Assembly: GCA_019096065.1 (NCBI GenBank)
Contig: JAGUCH010000002.1
Span: 1,376,501 to 1,440,500, forward strand
DNA: 64,000 nucleotides
Reading direction: 5' to 3'
Source of the DNA: Paracyclopina nana
Taxonomy: Eukaryota; Arthropoda; Copepoda; Cyclopoida; Cyclopettidae
The translations under genes were made by a program, and so were the position numbers. Each line of letters begins with the position of its first letter. Position 1 is the first letter of the stretch. The notes under the pieces were generated by a model that had not been told where the DNA came from, searched no databases, and worked only from the letters and a program-made list of their open reading frames with translations. Shown here piece by piece: positions 11,566 through 23,176 of this stretch.

Positions 11566-14222
11566 ATGTCTTCTTCTACTGAACAGCCCTCAAATAATGA
11601 AAATGATGGGAAAACCAAGCCTAGGAGTAGATCCTCAAGTTTGGTGCTAGATATATCAATTGGCAAAAAAACTTTGGCTGAGCACAGTGAAAATCTTTGG
11701 AGAGCCATCAATGACTGGCTTAACATTCATTGGAAGCTTGTCTTGAAAGGCTTTGGAATTATCATAATTTTCTATGCTATTGTGGCTTTGGTTATTCTGC
11801 TCTTGCAGGAGAAAAATGTGTAAGTTAATAAAATTATAGAGCTTTCTCAGAGCACATGTGCTTAATTTAACAGGTCCATAGCCTCAGAAGTGGCATGTAG
11901 GCAATGGGTGATTGGTGATGGAGTTTGTGATGACCAAGAAAACTTTGGAGGTTGCTCTTATGATGGTGGTGATTGTTGCTTAAATAACTTAGGGGCCAAA
12001 TTACACTGTACTTTATGTGTATGTCACTCAAGTAAATAAGCTGATGAGTTTCAGATCATAAATTAAACTAACTTTCTGAATTGCAAGTTGCTCCACCTTG
12101 TGATTGGAGTGACATTACATTGGGTGATGGCATTTGCCATGACCAGAACAATAATGAAAAATGCTGGTATGACTTTGGGGATTGTTGCATCACAGGATCA
12201 ACAGCCACTTCAGCTTGTACCAGATGTGAGTGTACCATCCCTGATGAGGTATTGATGATTGTGGGAGGGTATAAAAGTGATGAGCCAGTAAAGAATGTGG
12301 AATTCCTCCATTTTGAAACCTTGGACACCTGTGACATTTACAAGCAAAATGTCTCAAAAGTCACTGAAGGCATGGTGGGTGGGTATTTCTCCTATGTCAA
12401 CATTGCAGCAGGTTGCTCAGGAGCTCCTGAAACCTCATGTGAGGATTACTTTGAGGGCTCACTTTTGGGCAAAATTAGCTTGCCCCCAACCTCAATTGTG
12501 GCTTATGAGCAGAGAATCTATGCAAGCTCTGCTCTGCTGGATGCATCTACTCTTATGATATCTGGAGGAATCATCAAGTCCACCCTTATAGGCAGCACTG
12601 CCAATGGTTTTTGTAAGCTCATAAAAAGCTGATCATAAAAATACAATACAAATTAATAATGCTTCTTAACAGCAACTTCACCTCACCTTGACACAGTGTC
12701 ACTTGTTTCTGTATCAAAACAAAGCTGGATCAGCCAGAAACCACCTCACTTAAAGTTGCCTGTTCGAATGTCCCGTCACTGTTCAATTGATATCAGCCCT
12801 GAAGTTATCTTATTTGTTGGTGGACATAGGAATGTAACGTAAGTCCATTATGGCTTTAAACTAACTGCAAAAATTAGCAGACATAAACAGAGAGCAGTCA
12901 ATTTGCAGTTAGACTTATGCGCTTATACAAAGAGCTTAATTTGCTTTGAATGATGATGTTTCAAGATTTGAAAATGCCAAGTGACTTTTTGCGACTTTTT
13001 CTTATTCTTTGCAACTTAAAAGCAGTCACTATGCAGTCATAAATACTTTTAATCCAGTTGCAGTAAATAAACAGTACAAGTTGTAGAATTACTATTTTAG
13101 AGAGCTCAGCTTGTGTTGTATAAGAATTAGAAGAGAATAGCCTTAGTGGAACAACAGTTTTGAGTAGGGATAATTCCTACGCGAGATGGCGCTGGGAGCT
13201 CCATCGGGGCAGATTATTTTCGTAATTCAAGGGTTTCAGTGGGTTTTAATGGACTTTTGAGGCAAACTTGATGATATTTCGACGCATTGAAGGGAGTTTG
13301 GCATTTTCAGCTAAGTGTAAACCGAGTTTTAGAGCATTTTTTTCGGACTGCCCCGATGAGCGACTGAAGCGCCACTCTGTGCTAAAATACCGCAACTAAG
13401 TTCCACTAAGGCTATTAAGACTGCCAAATGACTGCTCAGCAGTTGAAATGAAATCCAGTGAATTTGCATTTCTTATTAGGGCTGATCCATGTTCACCAAC
13501 ATCTGCAGCCTGGAGAGAAACTTTTTTGTACAATCGCAAAGGAGACTTTTGGTCACAAGGCCCAAAGCTGAACATTGCCCGAACTGATTTCATTTGTGGA
13601 TCCCTGAGAAGTGAAATTCATGAGGACCGATTCATAATCGTTGTAGCTGGGGGAGAACGAGTGTGCAAAAGTGACTCATCTCTATTCCTTTCAACTGAGA
13701 TCCTGGATTTTACAGGATCAAAGAATCCTTCTTGGCAGGAAGGCAAGTTACTTTCATCATTGCTGTAATTTAAACATACCGATTGAGTCATCAAAACCGG
13801 GTAAGCGCTATGGCCAATTCGGCCGGTTTATTTAGTGCAGCAGTGCAGCCAGCGCATTGCGTTTCTCGTGACTCAATCGGTAGGCTTAAGCAAGTTTGAG
13901 CCATTATTCTTTGAGCAGGAAAACAGGTGGAACAGGATGCATAATAAGAACTTGCTTATTTGTAGGGCCCAACCTTCCATTTCAAATCAAGGGCGGGAAA
14001 GCTGTGACCAGTCCAGACTGGTCAAAAATGATTTATGTCGGTGGAATCAAGAACAATAACGCATTTGAAACAGTTTATCACGGCTCGTTGGAATTTTCCT
14101 GCAAGAAACCCATTTGCAAATGGAAAAACAAGCAAAATGTGCCTAACCAAAAGAGAAACAGTGACACTTTGCTGTTCAAAGTACCCAGATACATGACCAA
14201 GTGTGGTAAAGTTATTGCTTAG
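11566..14222 (+). CDS. Type II membrane protein with two LNR (Notch/Lin-12) modules and a kelch-like ectodomain (6 exons)
   Basis: Exons 11566-11819, 11874-12031, 12088-12612, 12673-12838, 13420-13742 and 13927-14222 join in frame to 573 residues. Residues ~57-83 are a single hydrophobic helix without a preceding signal peptide, so the N-terminus should be cytosolic. Outside the membrane come two LNR-type modules with their calcium-binding signatures (IGDGVCDD then SYDGGDCC; LGDGICHD then YDFGDCC). The rest has repeated kelch-blade features such as MIVGGY, LFVGGH, IVVAGG and IYVGGI. I do not recognise a named orthologue. The domain set suggests an adhesion or matrix-contact protein. The intron 13743-13926 starts with GC (AG|GCAAGT). 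Two small transposons lie in its introns. Confidence 0.85.
13136..13416. mobile_element. 281-bp MITE with 17-bp terminal inverted repeats
   Basis: aatagccttagtggaac at 13136-13152 is the perfect reverse complement of 13400-13416. The outer bases include TA on both sides, fitting a TA target duplication of Tc1/mariner type. There is no coding capacity. The right end stops 3 bases before the start of exon 5 of the LNR/kelch gene, so the element supplies the sequence directly before that splice acceptor. Confidence 0.75.
13777..13882. mobile_element. 106-bp MITE with 14-bp terminal inverted repeats
   Basis: taccgattgagtca (13777-13790) and its perfect reverse complement (13869-13882) bound a short insert in the GC-AG intron of the LNR/kelch gene. 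TA at both outer ends suggests a TA-specific transposase. Its inverted repeats differ from those of the MITE at 13136-13416. Confidence 0.7.
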
Positions 14223-14384
14223 AACTGAATATAATTCTTAAACATCATGAAAATTGTACAGTTCCTGATTTTGCTCCAACTTTTGATAGCAGCAAAAAAT
14301 GGATTTCTTAAGAGAAAGTAAAAACTTGGAACTGAGCAAAAACTAATGTCAAACTATATCTCAGTTCTGCTTTGATCTTTGATC

Positions 14385-17005
14385 ATGAGGTTGTACCTGC
14401 CATTATTGATTTTCTACCACTTTGGTAATATCTTGGCTGCTTTACAACCAATAGAAAATGATCCAGGAATGGGTAGTGGAACTGCTGAATTATTGCAAAA
14501 TATAGCTGCTTTGGACAACACTGAATTGGTCATAATTACTGATTTCCATCGCTTTCATCAAGTAAACTTCCTCCTCTTGTTACAATATAGAACTTATAGC
14601 TAGTACATTTTTGAAAGGTTGAAACCTTACAACACCTGAGCAGCTTTGGCATCAGCTATAGATTATTACACACAAGTTATGTGCTTGGGTTAAAAGCTGA
14701 AGATACTTTTTGTCCTTCTTTTGTTCACAACCCAGAGGAAAATCATACCAAGTTTGATGTTGATAGCAATGCTCTATTCCAACCAATAACTTTAATCCCA
14801 CTCTTCAAATATTATCCCACTTATGTCATTTGGTCTCAAAATATAACCCAAATTCTAAATGTATTTGACTTAACTGTAATGGAATGTAAGCAATACATAC
14901 ACCCCGGAATTTACCACCCTTCCTCTAGGTTTTTCTTCATCCTTGAGAATAACTCCAAAGTTGCCCAAATTACATCCAATGAACATATTAAAACCCACCC
15001 TCAAGCAGCATTTCTCAAAAGAGTGCCCACATCAAGCATTGACAAGACAATTTACCAAATTTATGGCATCAACTTTTTCAAGCCAACTGAAAATGCTCTC
15101 TTGTCCAATTACATTTGGAGCACTGAGCAGAAATTTACCACCATAACTCAAGCATTCACAAGTCAACAGGATTTCAACCAGCTGCAGCTGAATGTTTGTG
15201 GTTTGGCCAATTCTGATGGCCTTTTTGGTGAGAAAGTTACCAGAACTGAGAATGATACCACCACTGGTGAGCCATATGAAGTAACAGAGTACACCAATTT
15301 TTGGGGCAGAGAGGTACTCATGCTTGAAGATGCTTCACATTTCTTGAATTTCAATTACAAAATCCACTACTACCCTGATGAAATACTTGGTAAAGTGAAT
15401 ACCACAACTGGTGAATGGGTTGGCTTGTTATCTGACATTGCCAAAGGAAAGTATGATTTTGCCATCAGTGATGTATTTTTGTACTTCCAAAGGGAGCAAG
15501 TAAAAGAGAAGCTCTTATTTTCTAATAATAGCTAATGAACTTAAATTTGAACTAGGTAGTTGATGGCTCAATTTGGTTCGATTCTGATTTTTTGACAATT
15601 GCTTCACCAGCTCCTACCTTATTTCCGAAATACTTGGCCTTTCTGTCACCTTTCACAGTTGTGGTGTGGATCGCCATATTTGTGTCTCTCATCTTGGCAT
15701 CCATAGCTTTCTTTGTCATAGCTGTGGTGGAAGGTGGAATAATTGACCACAAACTCAGAGAATGGTCGACTTTACCATTGGCAACTTGGTTTGCTTATGG
15801 AACTGTCCTAGTTCAACAGCTCCAGTTCCACACAACAGCTGACATTGGCAGAGCTTTAAGGATTGCGTTGGCTGGTTGGCTTTTGGGCTGCGTTGTGATC
15901 TCGTTAAGTTACTCCTCAAGTTTGAGAAGCTTCTTGATCACTCCGGTTTGGCAAAGTAGCGTTAACAGCCTTCAAGAGGTAAATAAACAATAAAAAAACA
16001 CGTTGCGAATTGCGCGCTGTTTTGTTTTGATTTTTGGCAGCGTGACTCGACTGGAATATTTGTTTACACCCGTACTCTCACGAAAAGCGCCAGTTGGGCC
16101 AATTTTTTTCACTGCCTATACCACTCTGGAATCGCTATGACAAGTTCATAGAATTTTTTTTTTTAGATTATTGACAGTAATTTACCATGGGAAATGACTC
16201 TGTATGGCACTCCGGAAGAGGAACTGATGGCCACCAGTGATGATCCGACCATAAAGAAGATCTGGAATCAAAAGCTTGTCAATGACAACATTGACATCCA
16301 GGGAGTGTATGAAGGAAGCAAAATTGTCATCAATTGGAAATCAGTCATCGATTCCATTGCTTCTGTCCAATATTCAACTCCTGACAGAAAACCACTGATC
16401 CATATCAGAAATTCTCCTCTTTATGCCAGGAGCTTCAAAGGCTGGGCCTTTAACAAATTCATTCCTTGGAGATTCAAGTAAATCCTCTCAGATTTATAAT
16501 TTATTTGTTTTAAAAAGATTGACATCATGCAAGGTTTGATGAGTTCATTATGCGAACTATTGAATCCGGATTGCAACAACAATACTCATTCAGGACTAAT
16601 TTTCGAATGACTGAAGAATACTTTTTTAAGCCTGATAGAGTCAAACTTGCACTGACCTATGCACCACCTGTCTCAGCTCTGTCTTTGGATGATTTGCAGG
16701 GATTTTTCTTTATGGTGGTTATGGTGCATGCTTTGGCCTTTTTGTCCTTTTGCTTGGAGCTCATTTGCCATGCAACAAGGTCAGACATGGATTATGACGA
16801 ATCAGAAGATGAAGAAAGTTCTGACGTTGGTGTGCGACGGTCACACCCTCTGAAGCCTAGGATGGTTAGCATCGGCTTCATGGTCACGGTACCGTTCGCA
16901 GCCTCCGGGTGCTGGCCGGATGTCTACCCGCCTTGGACCCAAAGCCGCAGCCTCGGTGCTCCAACTCTGGCGAGATACATCACATGGCAAGCTTCAGTGC
17001 TGTAG
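14385..17005 (+). CDS. Divergent ionotropic receptor (IR family), C-terminus altered by retroelement insertion (5 exons)
   Basis: Exons 14385-14561, 14618-15499, 15556-15978, 16167-16477 and from 16534 join in frame. Residues ~1-18 are a signal peptide. A long divergent extracellular region leads into the ligand-binding S1 lobe (WGREVLMLEDAS, then YDFAISD). Exon 3 holds the pore region with membrane helices (VVVWIAIFVSLILASIAFFV and, later, LAGWLLGCVVISLSY). Exons 4-5 carry the S2 lobe and the last helix (FFFMVVMVHALAFLSFC). IRs are cation channels for smell, taste, temperature or humidity in protostomes. The acidic cytosolic tail ends DESEDEESSDV at the insertion point. Without the insert the frame would read one more Glu and stop at 40033-40035. 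As it stands the frame runs 58 codons into the LTR and stops at 17003-17005. Confidence 0.87.
16824..16827. repeat. Left 4-bp target-site duplication (ACGT)
   Basis: ACGT directly precedes the first base of the left LTR and is repeated at 40025-40028 directly after the right LTR. It lies in the last sense codons of the ionotropic receptor. Confidence 0.85.
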
Positions 17006-17753
17006 ACCTGTGATTGGGCCTCCTACCCACGTCCTCAACGGCCTCAACAGCCTCAGACGAGGATGCATAACTGCCCAGGAAACCTCTATACAAGTTATGG
17101 TCGAACAAAGTCAAACAAGGTTGTCTTATTCACTCAGCTTTTAACACCACACAAATTAATGGCAGCAAATACAAAGAAATAAGTACTGCAGTAAATATTC
17201 TTGTGGCCATCTTCTTCATGCCTCAGCACACTTTGGAGAACTTTGGTGGGACAATAGCAGGGCAGAGCTCACTCAATGGGCCATGTGCACTTGGTCCATG
17301 TCTTGTTTCTCTGAAGTCCCCCGTCGAACTCCCCGAGTCTTCTCCTTCTTCTCCACTCGATGCCTCGCAGCAAGTTCCATCAGCTTCCATCTGCTTCTCT
17401 CCGTTATCATGCAGCTGCAGGTCCTCTCTATGTAGCAGCTAGCAACTCCTCCACACAATGGCTAGCAACTTCTCCACTCAAGGTCAGGTGAATTGCCATA
17501 GGTAAGGCTCAACGCATAGGTAGTAGCAGCAACAGCAGCAACAATCAGAGAGTTGGAGGAGATGAAAAGGTGTTTTTTGAGAAGGGAGGTTTTGTGATTT
17601 TGAGGTGGTGATGTAGCGGTGAATGGGCAACCTTCCGGACTTCTGGCGGCTCCACGGGCTCCACGGTTTCCACAGGTTCCACTGGAGGGGTCCAATCAAG
17701 TCCTATTCTGGTCGTAACGTGCACCAGAGACATGATGTACTTATTGCCCATCA
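16828..17753 (-). repeat. 3' LTR (926 bp)
   Basis: Matches 39099-40024 in length and, by line-by-line reading, in sequence. Because the element runs on the minus strand this copy is the 3' LTR. Its outer 178 bases are now read as coding sequence and stop codon by the ionotropic receptor frame. Confidence 0.93.
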
Positions 17754-17857
17754 TTCCCCGGCCCTAACTTTTTCAGCTTTTGAAATAGTTTTTAAGCTCT
17801 AAAAATATAAAAAAGGTGTCATTGATCGCTTACATCACATTAAGGTTGATACAGTTA
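17754..17857 (-). promoter_or_regulatory. 3' non-coding stretch and candidate polypurine tract
   Basis: About 100 bases separate the envelope-like stop codon from the 3' LTR. Directly beside the LTR the minus strand reads GGGCCGGGGAA, a short, interrupted purine run that could serve as plus-strand primer. It is weaker than a typical polypurine tract. Confidence 0.4.
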
Positions 17858-19742
17858 TTATACTAACGTCGCGCCTCCCAGGCCACTCATTCGCACAGTA
17901 AGGCGCTGATTTTGGTCAGCATCTTTCTTGCGATCTCCTCTATTGTAGCGAAGCCGTGGGCGGGACGTATTAGGTCTCACATAGCCTCCATCATCATAAC
18001 ATCGGCTGCATACTCGCCGCCTTTTCCAAATCAATATGCCCATACACGTGAATCCCAGTGCTGCAGACAATAGGCTCACCGTCAGGATTATTTCCCACTT
18101 ATTGAATAAACCTCCAAGTTCATCTTCAGGGAATTTTGTAAAGAACTTCACCATATCACTTTCCCAAGGAGAGTCCTCGTATCCAGTACTTTGAGTTCCA
18201 AGGGAAACCTTACAATTGCTAAGGATCTGATAGGATCCTGGTTCCAATACCACCGAGTTCTTGAAGTCATTTAAACAAGTCCTATTAATCATTGCACTTG
18301 AGACCAAATTTAAGAACCCTTTATAATTAGCACATCCCACATCAGTGAGCGTGTTAGTTTTAAGTGGCTCTAATTCACAGGCGTCAAAAGGGTCACCCAG
18401 AGCTAGCCCTAAAAGTACTTTAGCACAGTGCTGGACTCCTTCTGTCAAGTCAAAGTCCTTGTTTTCACACACGGTTAAATTATGGTCATGAACGAAGCAA
18501 TCACTATAGATGGGTATTTCCCGAGACACAAACACTAGATCATTTCGGCGGGTCAAATACCTATCATGCAGTAAGAATCCGTCTTTGCTTCGTGACACAA
18601 TATGATATGTGACCTCAGGGGTAGGGTCCATTTCTTTATACCCAACTATTCCCTGAGTGACAAAGTCTCCACTCTGCTCAGTGTTCGCCAAAGGTTCTAT
18701 AAACATTAGTAATGGTGGCCGCATTTCTGTCACTATTATGCGCCAGAGTTGGTAAGCTGAACCGTGTGCCTGCCTGCCCAAAATTTCTGGCAAATTGCAC
18801 AACTGTGTCAGCATATGACAATACTTGCTGCAGATCATTTGGTAATAATCCAGACTTCAAAAATACCTTGCTAAAACCTTTCAGTAGTCGAAAGGCCAAA
18901 GAAACTTTCGGTGGTACTCTCAGTGGAGTGGTATTTGCTATCATGCCATCGGTGAATTTTGTCGATTTACCTGATTCTGCTAGGGCCATCACGGCGTTGT
19001 AGGCCTTTTCAAGGAAGCTTTTCCTCCCAGACAATTCAGATTTGACAAAGTCCTTATGGGTGATGACAAAGTCATTTTGAACACATATTGTTGCCTTCCC
19101 ATCACTGTGTGGTGCATGGGCTTTAACTGACGTCATGGTCCTCGGCCCTTGTCCCACAGTGAAATACCCGTGATACACGGGTAACCTGCAATTATCTCAT
19201 CATCCGGTTTTTTCTCATACCCCACTTGAGGAAATGTGGTTTTCCCATCCAAGGACATAGGTACCTCATTGACGATCCGAAACTTTACACATAAAGTTAC
19301 CTTAGTGGCAAGAGGGCTTTCCTTTGCCGTATAACGTAATAGTTCTAGAAAAACGTCCATGTCTTCATAAGTTTTAGGGCAAATGGTACAAACCCTTGAC
19401 GTTTGGAACAAGCTTTGTCGATGGTGTTAGGGTACTCTCTTCTCCAACTGCCAACATATTCCCAATATGGACCAAGTCCTCCTTGTCCTTAACTTCTTTT
19501 ACCACGGTGTCAATATTATTCAGGACGCCAATTGTTGATTGCAAAAGGCCACTGTAATCCTTCGTATCTAACACCATAGCCTTTTTCACCATTCTAGGAT
19601 GATGGACCACTCTAACTGGAACTAGGGCATGTCCGGAATGGCAAAGTGCCTCATCCAGTACGAACTGAGTATTTGGGTAGTTGGACAGGCCCCAAGTGCC
19701 AGATCCCAAAAGGGTGAGTATGAAGGCCAATTCAAACGACAT
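17858..19742 (-). pseudogene. Envelope-like type I membrane glycoprotein of the retroelement, frame-broken
   Basis: Four overlapping minus-strand frames (19742-19374, 19411-19133, 19178-18678, 18838-17858) together span about 600 residues. The first starts with a clear signal peptide (residues ~1-19). The last has one strong membrane helix (about residues 248-271) followed by KRRR and a ~50-residue basic cytosolic tail, several NxT/NxS sites and many cysteines. Position directly before the 3' LTR, signal peptide and C-terminal anchor are what an env gene shows. I do not recognise the glycoprotein class. The frames change three times within short overlaps, near 19,380-19,411, 19,133-19,178 and 18,678-18,838, so this copy as given cannot make the full protein. 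Confidence 0.65.
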
Positions 19743-19977
19743 CTTACCAGCACAAACTCTGATCAGAAACTATTTGGGCCCCAAGACCGCTAACTTTCCT
19801 TATAAACCCAGACAAGTATGGGCACGCCACCTCACTATGTCTAGACATTCTTTGCTTTTTTCCATTGGTTTTTATTATCATAGCATGTCGACATGTATGG
19901 TAAAAGTTAAGAGTATTGGCCCACAACCAAGTATTTTATCAATATGTACAATTCGATTCTGAAGGGAAATTCCATTT

Positions 19978-21352
19978 TTAGAACTGCCCGACAAATCCAT
20001 TAATCGCCTCAGTGAATACCTTGATGTCGCTGGGGGTCATTTCCTCCATTTTAGCCTGGAGGAGATAGTTCACACGCTCCTTATTCTTATCGACTTTGGA
20101 GCGCTTAGCGTGCAAAATGTCTGGTCCATTCGTTCCTGTGCCAAAAGGGCGCCCGCGCGCTACATCGGCGTACAGTCTAGGTCCTCGCCTTGGTTTTTGT
20201 TGCCAAGACTTCTCCACAAACGCAGCTAGTTTTTGGGGCCTGGCCCCCGGCTGTGTACCTCACGCATTGCGGATATGTCCCAATGGCTCGATCGACAAAC
20301 TGGGCTACCATGGTAGGCAGGAGTGCGGTCATATCGATCTTCACGTCCAATTTTCGTGGTGCTTGAGCCACGCCATTGTTAAGGCAGGACGGCGGTCCCA
20401 CATACAGTTGCACGTGGCGACGTCAAATCATGGAACATCCGCGATCCCAAAATGATGAGTCCAATGTTGGCATGATCTGAATGCAGCCTCGCTTGGTATA
20501 ATGTTTGGAGACTACTACAGGGAGTTGAGCTCCACCCTGTCCACGGATTCCATGCACATAATACCCAACAGCTGTTGGGCTCTGGACGGCAGACCAACTC
20601 CTGACATTGGCCAACTTATGGACATTCTCGTCATATTCCATCTTGTCAGGCAAGTTGTAGACTGGTAGATTGTCTAGCATCGGAAATATAACAAGAAAAT
20701 CGGGAATCTCCCCTCCTTTACTCACTGGCTCGATAATCAATTCAATGCAGTCAAAGTTTTTCACCTTCAATGGCCTACGAGGCTCGGTCCGTTCATAGGG
20801 TTCTCCATTTATCCTGATCGTTAGGTCAAAAGGCACCTCCTTTCCAACAGTCATGACCTCTTTCGTAGCTATCTTCAACAGGCTTGCATCATAATGCTGC
20901 TGTATAGTAGCTCTGGTCCGGCTCGCCTCCCTCGCATAGGCCTGTAGGCCCTCCATGTGGGGAGGCCTGATCAAATCCTCAAATGGCAATGGGTACCCCA
21001 AACTGGAGGATACCCTTTCCAATGGGACCTCGAGGGGTTCCTCTTGGTCCTGGTGTCTAGTCGTCTGATTTAGGGCTTGGTTCTCAGTATTGACAGCAGG
21101 CATGTTGCGATCCATAACTGGCTCATCATCCTTTAGGAGCTCACTAACCTCATGCTCGTTGAACTCTCCAGTCTTATCAGTCTCCATCATGGAGACCAAT
21201 GCAGATTCTCCTTCCATGGCTTCGGTGATCAGAGACATCCTTAGGTTATCGAGGCTATTCAAGCTATCGCTCATTTCCAGACTGTTGCTGTAGGGCCGTA
21301 AACTGCCCTTTTTATACGCATCTTTACAGGTATGCCCCACACTCTCGGGCAT
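19978..21352 (-). pseudogene. Unidentified retroelement ORF between pol and env, frame-broken
   Basis: A 309-codon minus-strand frame starts at the ATG at 21352 and ends at 20423. Overlapping frames (20597-20379, 20413-20177, 20217-19978) continue downstream in different phases, suggesting one protein of roughly 440 residues interrupted by shifts. The N-terminal third is acidic and low in structure (many Glu, Asp, Met, Ser). The middle looks folded, with a hydrophobic segment such as IPDFLVIFPMLDNLPVYNLP. The C-terminal part is Lys/Arg-rich, possibly nucleic-acid binding. There is no signal peptide and no family I can name. It begins 288 bases from the start of a plus-strand gene, so both may share a divergent promoter. 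Confidence 0.5.
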
Positions 21353-21639
21353 TTAAATGCGTGGGTTGTCCCTTTTTTAAAAAACCAAGGTCATTTTTTG
21401 TCTAGGTAAAAAAGAACAAGGTAACAGGACTTATACCACTTCCTTATAAGATGGGCGCGTGCGCGCACGCTCATCGTCGAGTTGCACGGACATTTTTGAC
21501 TTCCTAGGTCGAGAAACGTAGCGAGGGTGCAACAGGCAGTTGCAACTCTCAGCTTTCACTTAATGTTGATCATTCTCCCATCGGACTTCGTCCAAGCTGG
21601 TCACTTTTCTAGAGATATTCCAATCCTAATCAACTCGCG
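21353..21639. promoter_or_regulatory. Candidate divergent promoter with palindromes
   Basis: This 287-bp gap separates the minus-strand ORF start (21352) from the plus-strand gene start (21640). It contains the 14-base palindrome gcgtgcgcgcacgc (about 21,456-21,469), a palindrome agttgcaact (about 21,538), inverted gttgcac/gtgcaac pairs, and a TATAAG match at 21445-21450. Regulatory function is inferred from position only. Confidence 0.4.
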
Positions 21640-22687
21640 ATGGTCATTTTAGCCTGGGTTTCTCTAACTCCAGAGGGCAGCTCTACAGAGGCTCCCACTG
21701 AGGTTCCAATCCAGCCATCAACGGTGGGTCCTGCGCTAGTGGATTCTCAAACCACGGGCCCAGTAGGTCCTACTGTTGCTATTCCTGAGAGCGGCATTTC
21801 TGAAGCTGAGGGTGGACCTGGATTTGACCCAGCTCCTGTCGATCCCTTTGAGGTGGAGGTGTTTGACCCCCGAGATTTAATGCCAGCGGTACCAAATGGT
21901 TATCGTCCCGTTGCCCCTCAGAGGGACTGGATCGATGAGGTTTTCAATTATCACCGATACGGTGTAATGGGGTGGATCGGTCTTGGAGCCTCCATTGGGA
22001 TGGCTTTGGTAAGTTCAACTTTATGGCTAGTTTTGCGACTATGGCCAAATTTTATTTACCACCTCTTCCTTACAGATTTTGCTTGGCATGTTGGTGTACT
22101 TCTGCGTGTGGACATCACGATGGTGCCGTAGGTTCGTGGCCACGTTTCGAGCTATTCGTACGGAGTCAGCGGCTGCCAGTGGAGCCATGCAAATGCTTCC
22201 AACAAAGGCCCCATCTGAGCATGCAGCGGTATTCCACTGCTGTACACCAGAGGTCCGAGCTTTGCCACCAGCCCCGATTATGCGTGACCCTGATGTCCAT
22301 TCGCTCCAAATGGCAATGGCTGCCATGGACCCTATGGAACACTACGCCGGAATCCCAGCATCATGTCCGGCTGGCCCACATCTATGACGTCCCTAATCCC
22401 AAGGGCTGGGTAAGGACCTATCAATTTATGAACTGTAAACAGGTTACTCATGTACTCTTTTTCATGCACCTTTTCAGGTACCTGTTACTGAAGGGTGTGG
22501 ACCGCGGACTTTGAAGAGACGATCTCGCCGGGCTCGAGCCCGAGATAACCGTCGCTTGGATTCGGCAGCGGAGTCCATTCCGGACAAGGACGAGATCACT
22601 GAGGCTGAACCTCTCTCCATCGCAGATGAGGACCAGGATTCCGCCGAGTCAAAGGCTTCCCAGGACGTGAACAGCGATGCCAACTAA
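21640..22687 (+). CDS. Spliced antisense accessory gene 1 of the retroelement: Thr/Pro-rich single-pass membrane protein
   Basis: Exon 21640-22008 ends at a clean donor (gtaagt) and exon 22076 starts after ttccttacag. Joining them keeps frame and fuses two half-helices into one ~22-residue membrane span. N-terminal of it lie ~115 residues rich in Thr, Pro and Glu (STEAPTEVPIQPS), C-terminal of it a basic stretch. The frame stops at 22385-22387. A second intron (22410-22477, gtaagg...ttttcag) follows, and exon 22478-22687 is open in another phase. That phase encodes an Arg-rich then Asp/Glu-rich tail ending in TAA at 22685-22687. So either the protein ends at 22387, or a one-base indel in exon 2 hides a longer tail. 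Poly(A) signal AATAAA is at 22996-23001. Function unknown; the layout resembles a small accessory membrane protein. Confidence 0.6.
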
Positions 22688-23176
22688 GGATCGCCACAGA
22701 CTTATTGCAAGACGAAGAACGCTTTCTTTTCGCACGTATTTAAGCGCGTTTTCTGTAACTTTTCGCACTTTGTACTTTCATCGCGTTGCAACTTTCTCAC
22801 TTTATAACTCGCACTTTTCCGCAGTCTTCGCAGACTTTTCCACTTTTTCAAGAACTAGCAGACTTTTCGAGGCCTTGAAGACTTTTTTAAAGCCGGCTTT
22901 TGCACTTGCACTCGTCTTGTTTTTATTTTGATCTGATCTCAAAGCTTCCGATATACTCGAGTATATACTATAGTACTTGTATTCTATATATATGTAATAA
23001 AGAATTCGAATTCAAGTGGATTAGTAGGTATTAGCAAAGCCGTTACCTTCATCTGACAGCGCTCCCAGACTTTACGTAGATGCACGTAATAAAAAGAGGC
23101 TTTTTTACACGAAATTTGGCCGATTTCAGACCGGATTTTTCTGGTAGCGCGCCTTGTTTACTAAAAAGTCCAAAAC
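22688..23176 (+). other. 3' UTR of accessory gene 1 and promoter region of accessory gene 2
   Basis: Holds the AATAAA at 22996-23001 after a TA-rich run (tatactatag..., tatatata). After it comes ~175 bp with no gene before the ATG at 23177. Confidence 0.45.

Noticed and set aside
16920-17754. Several 60-100 codon frames in both LTR copies
   Set aside because: Identical in both LTRs, no domain; ordinary chance frames in LTR sequence (apart from the receptor read-in ending at 17005).
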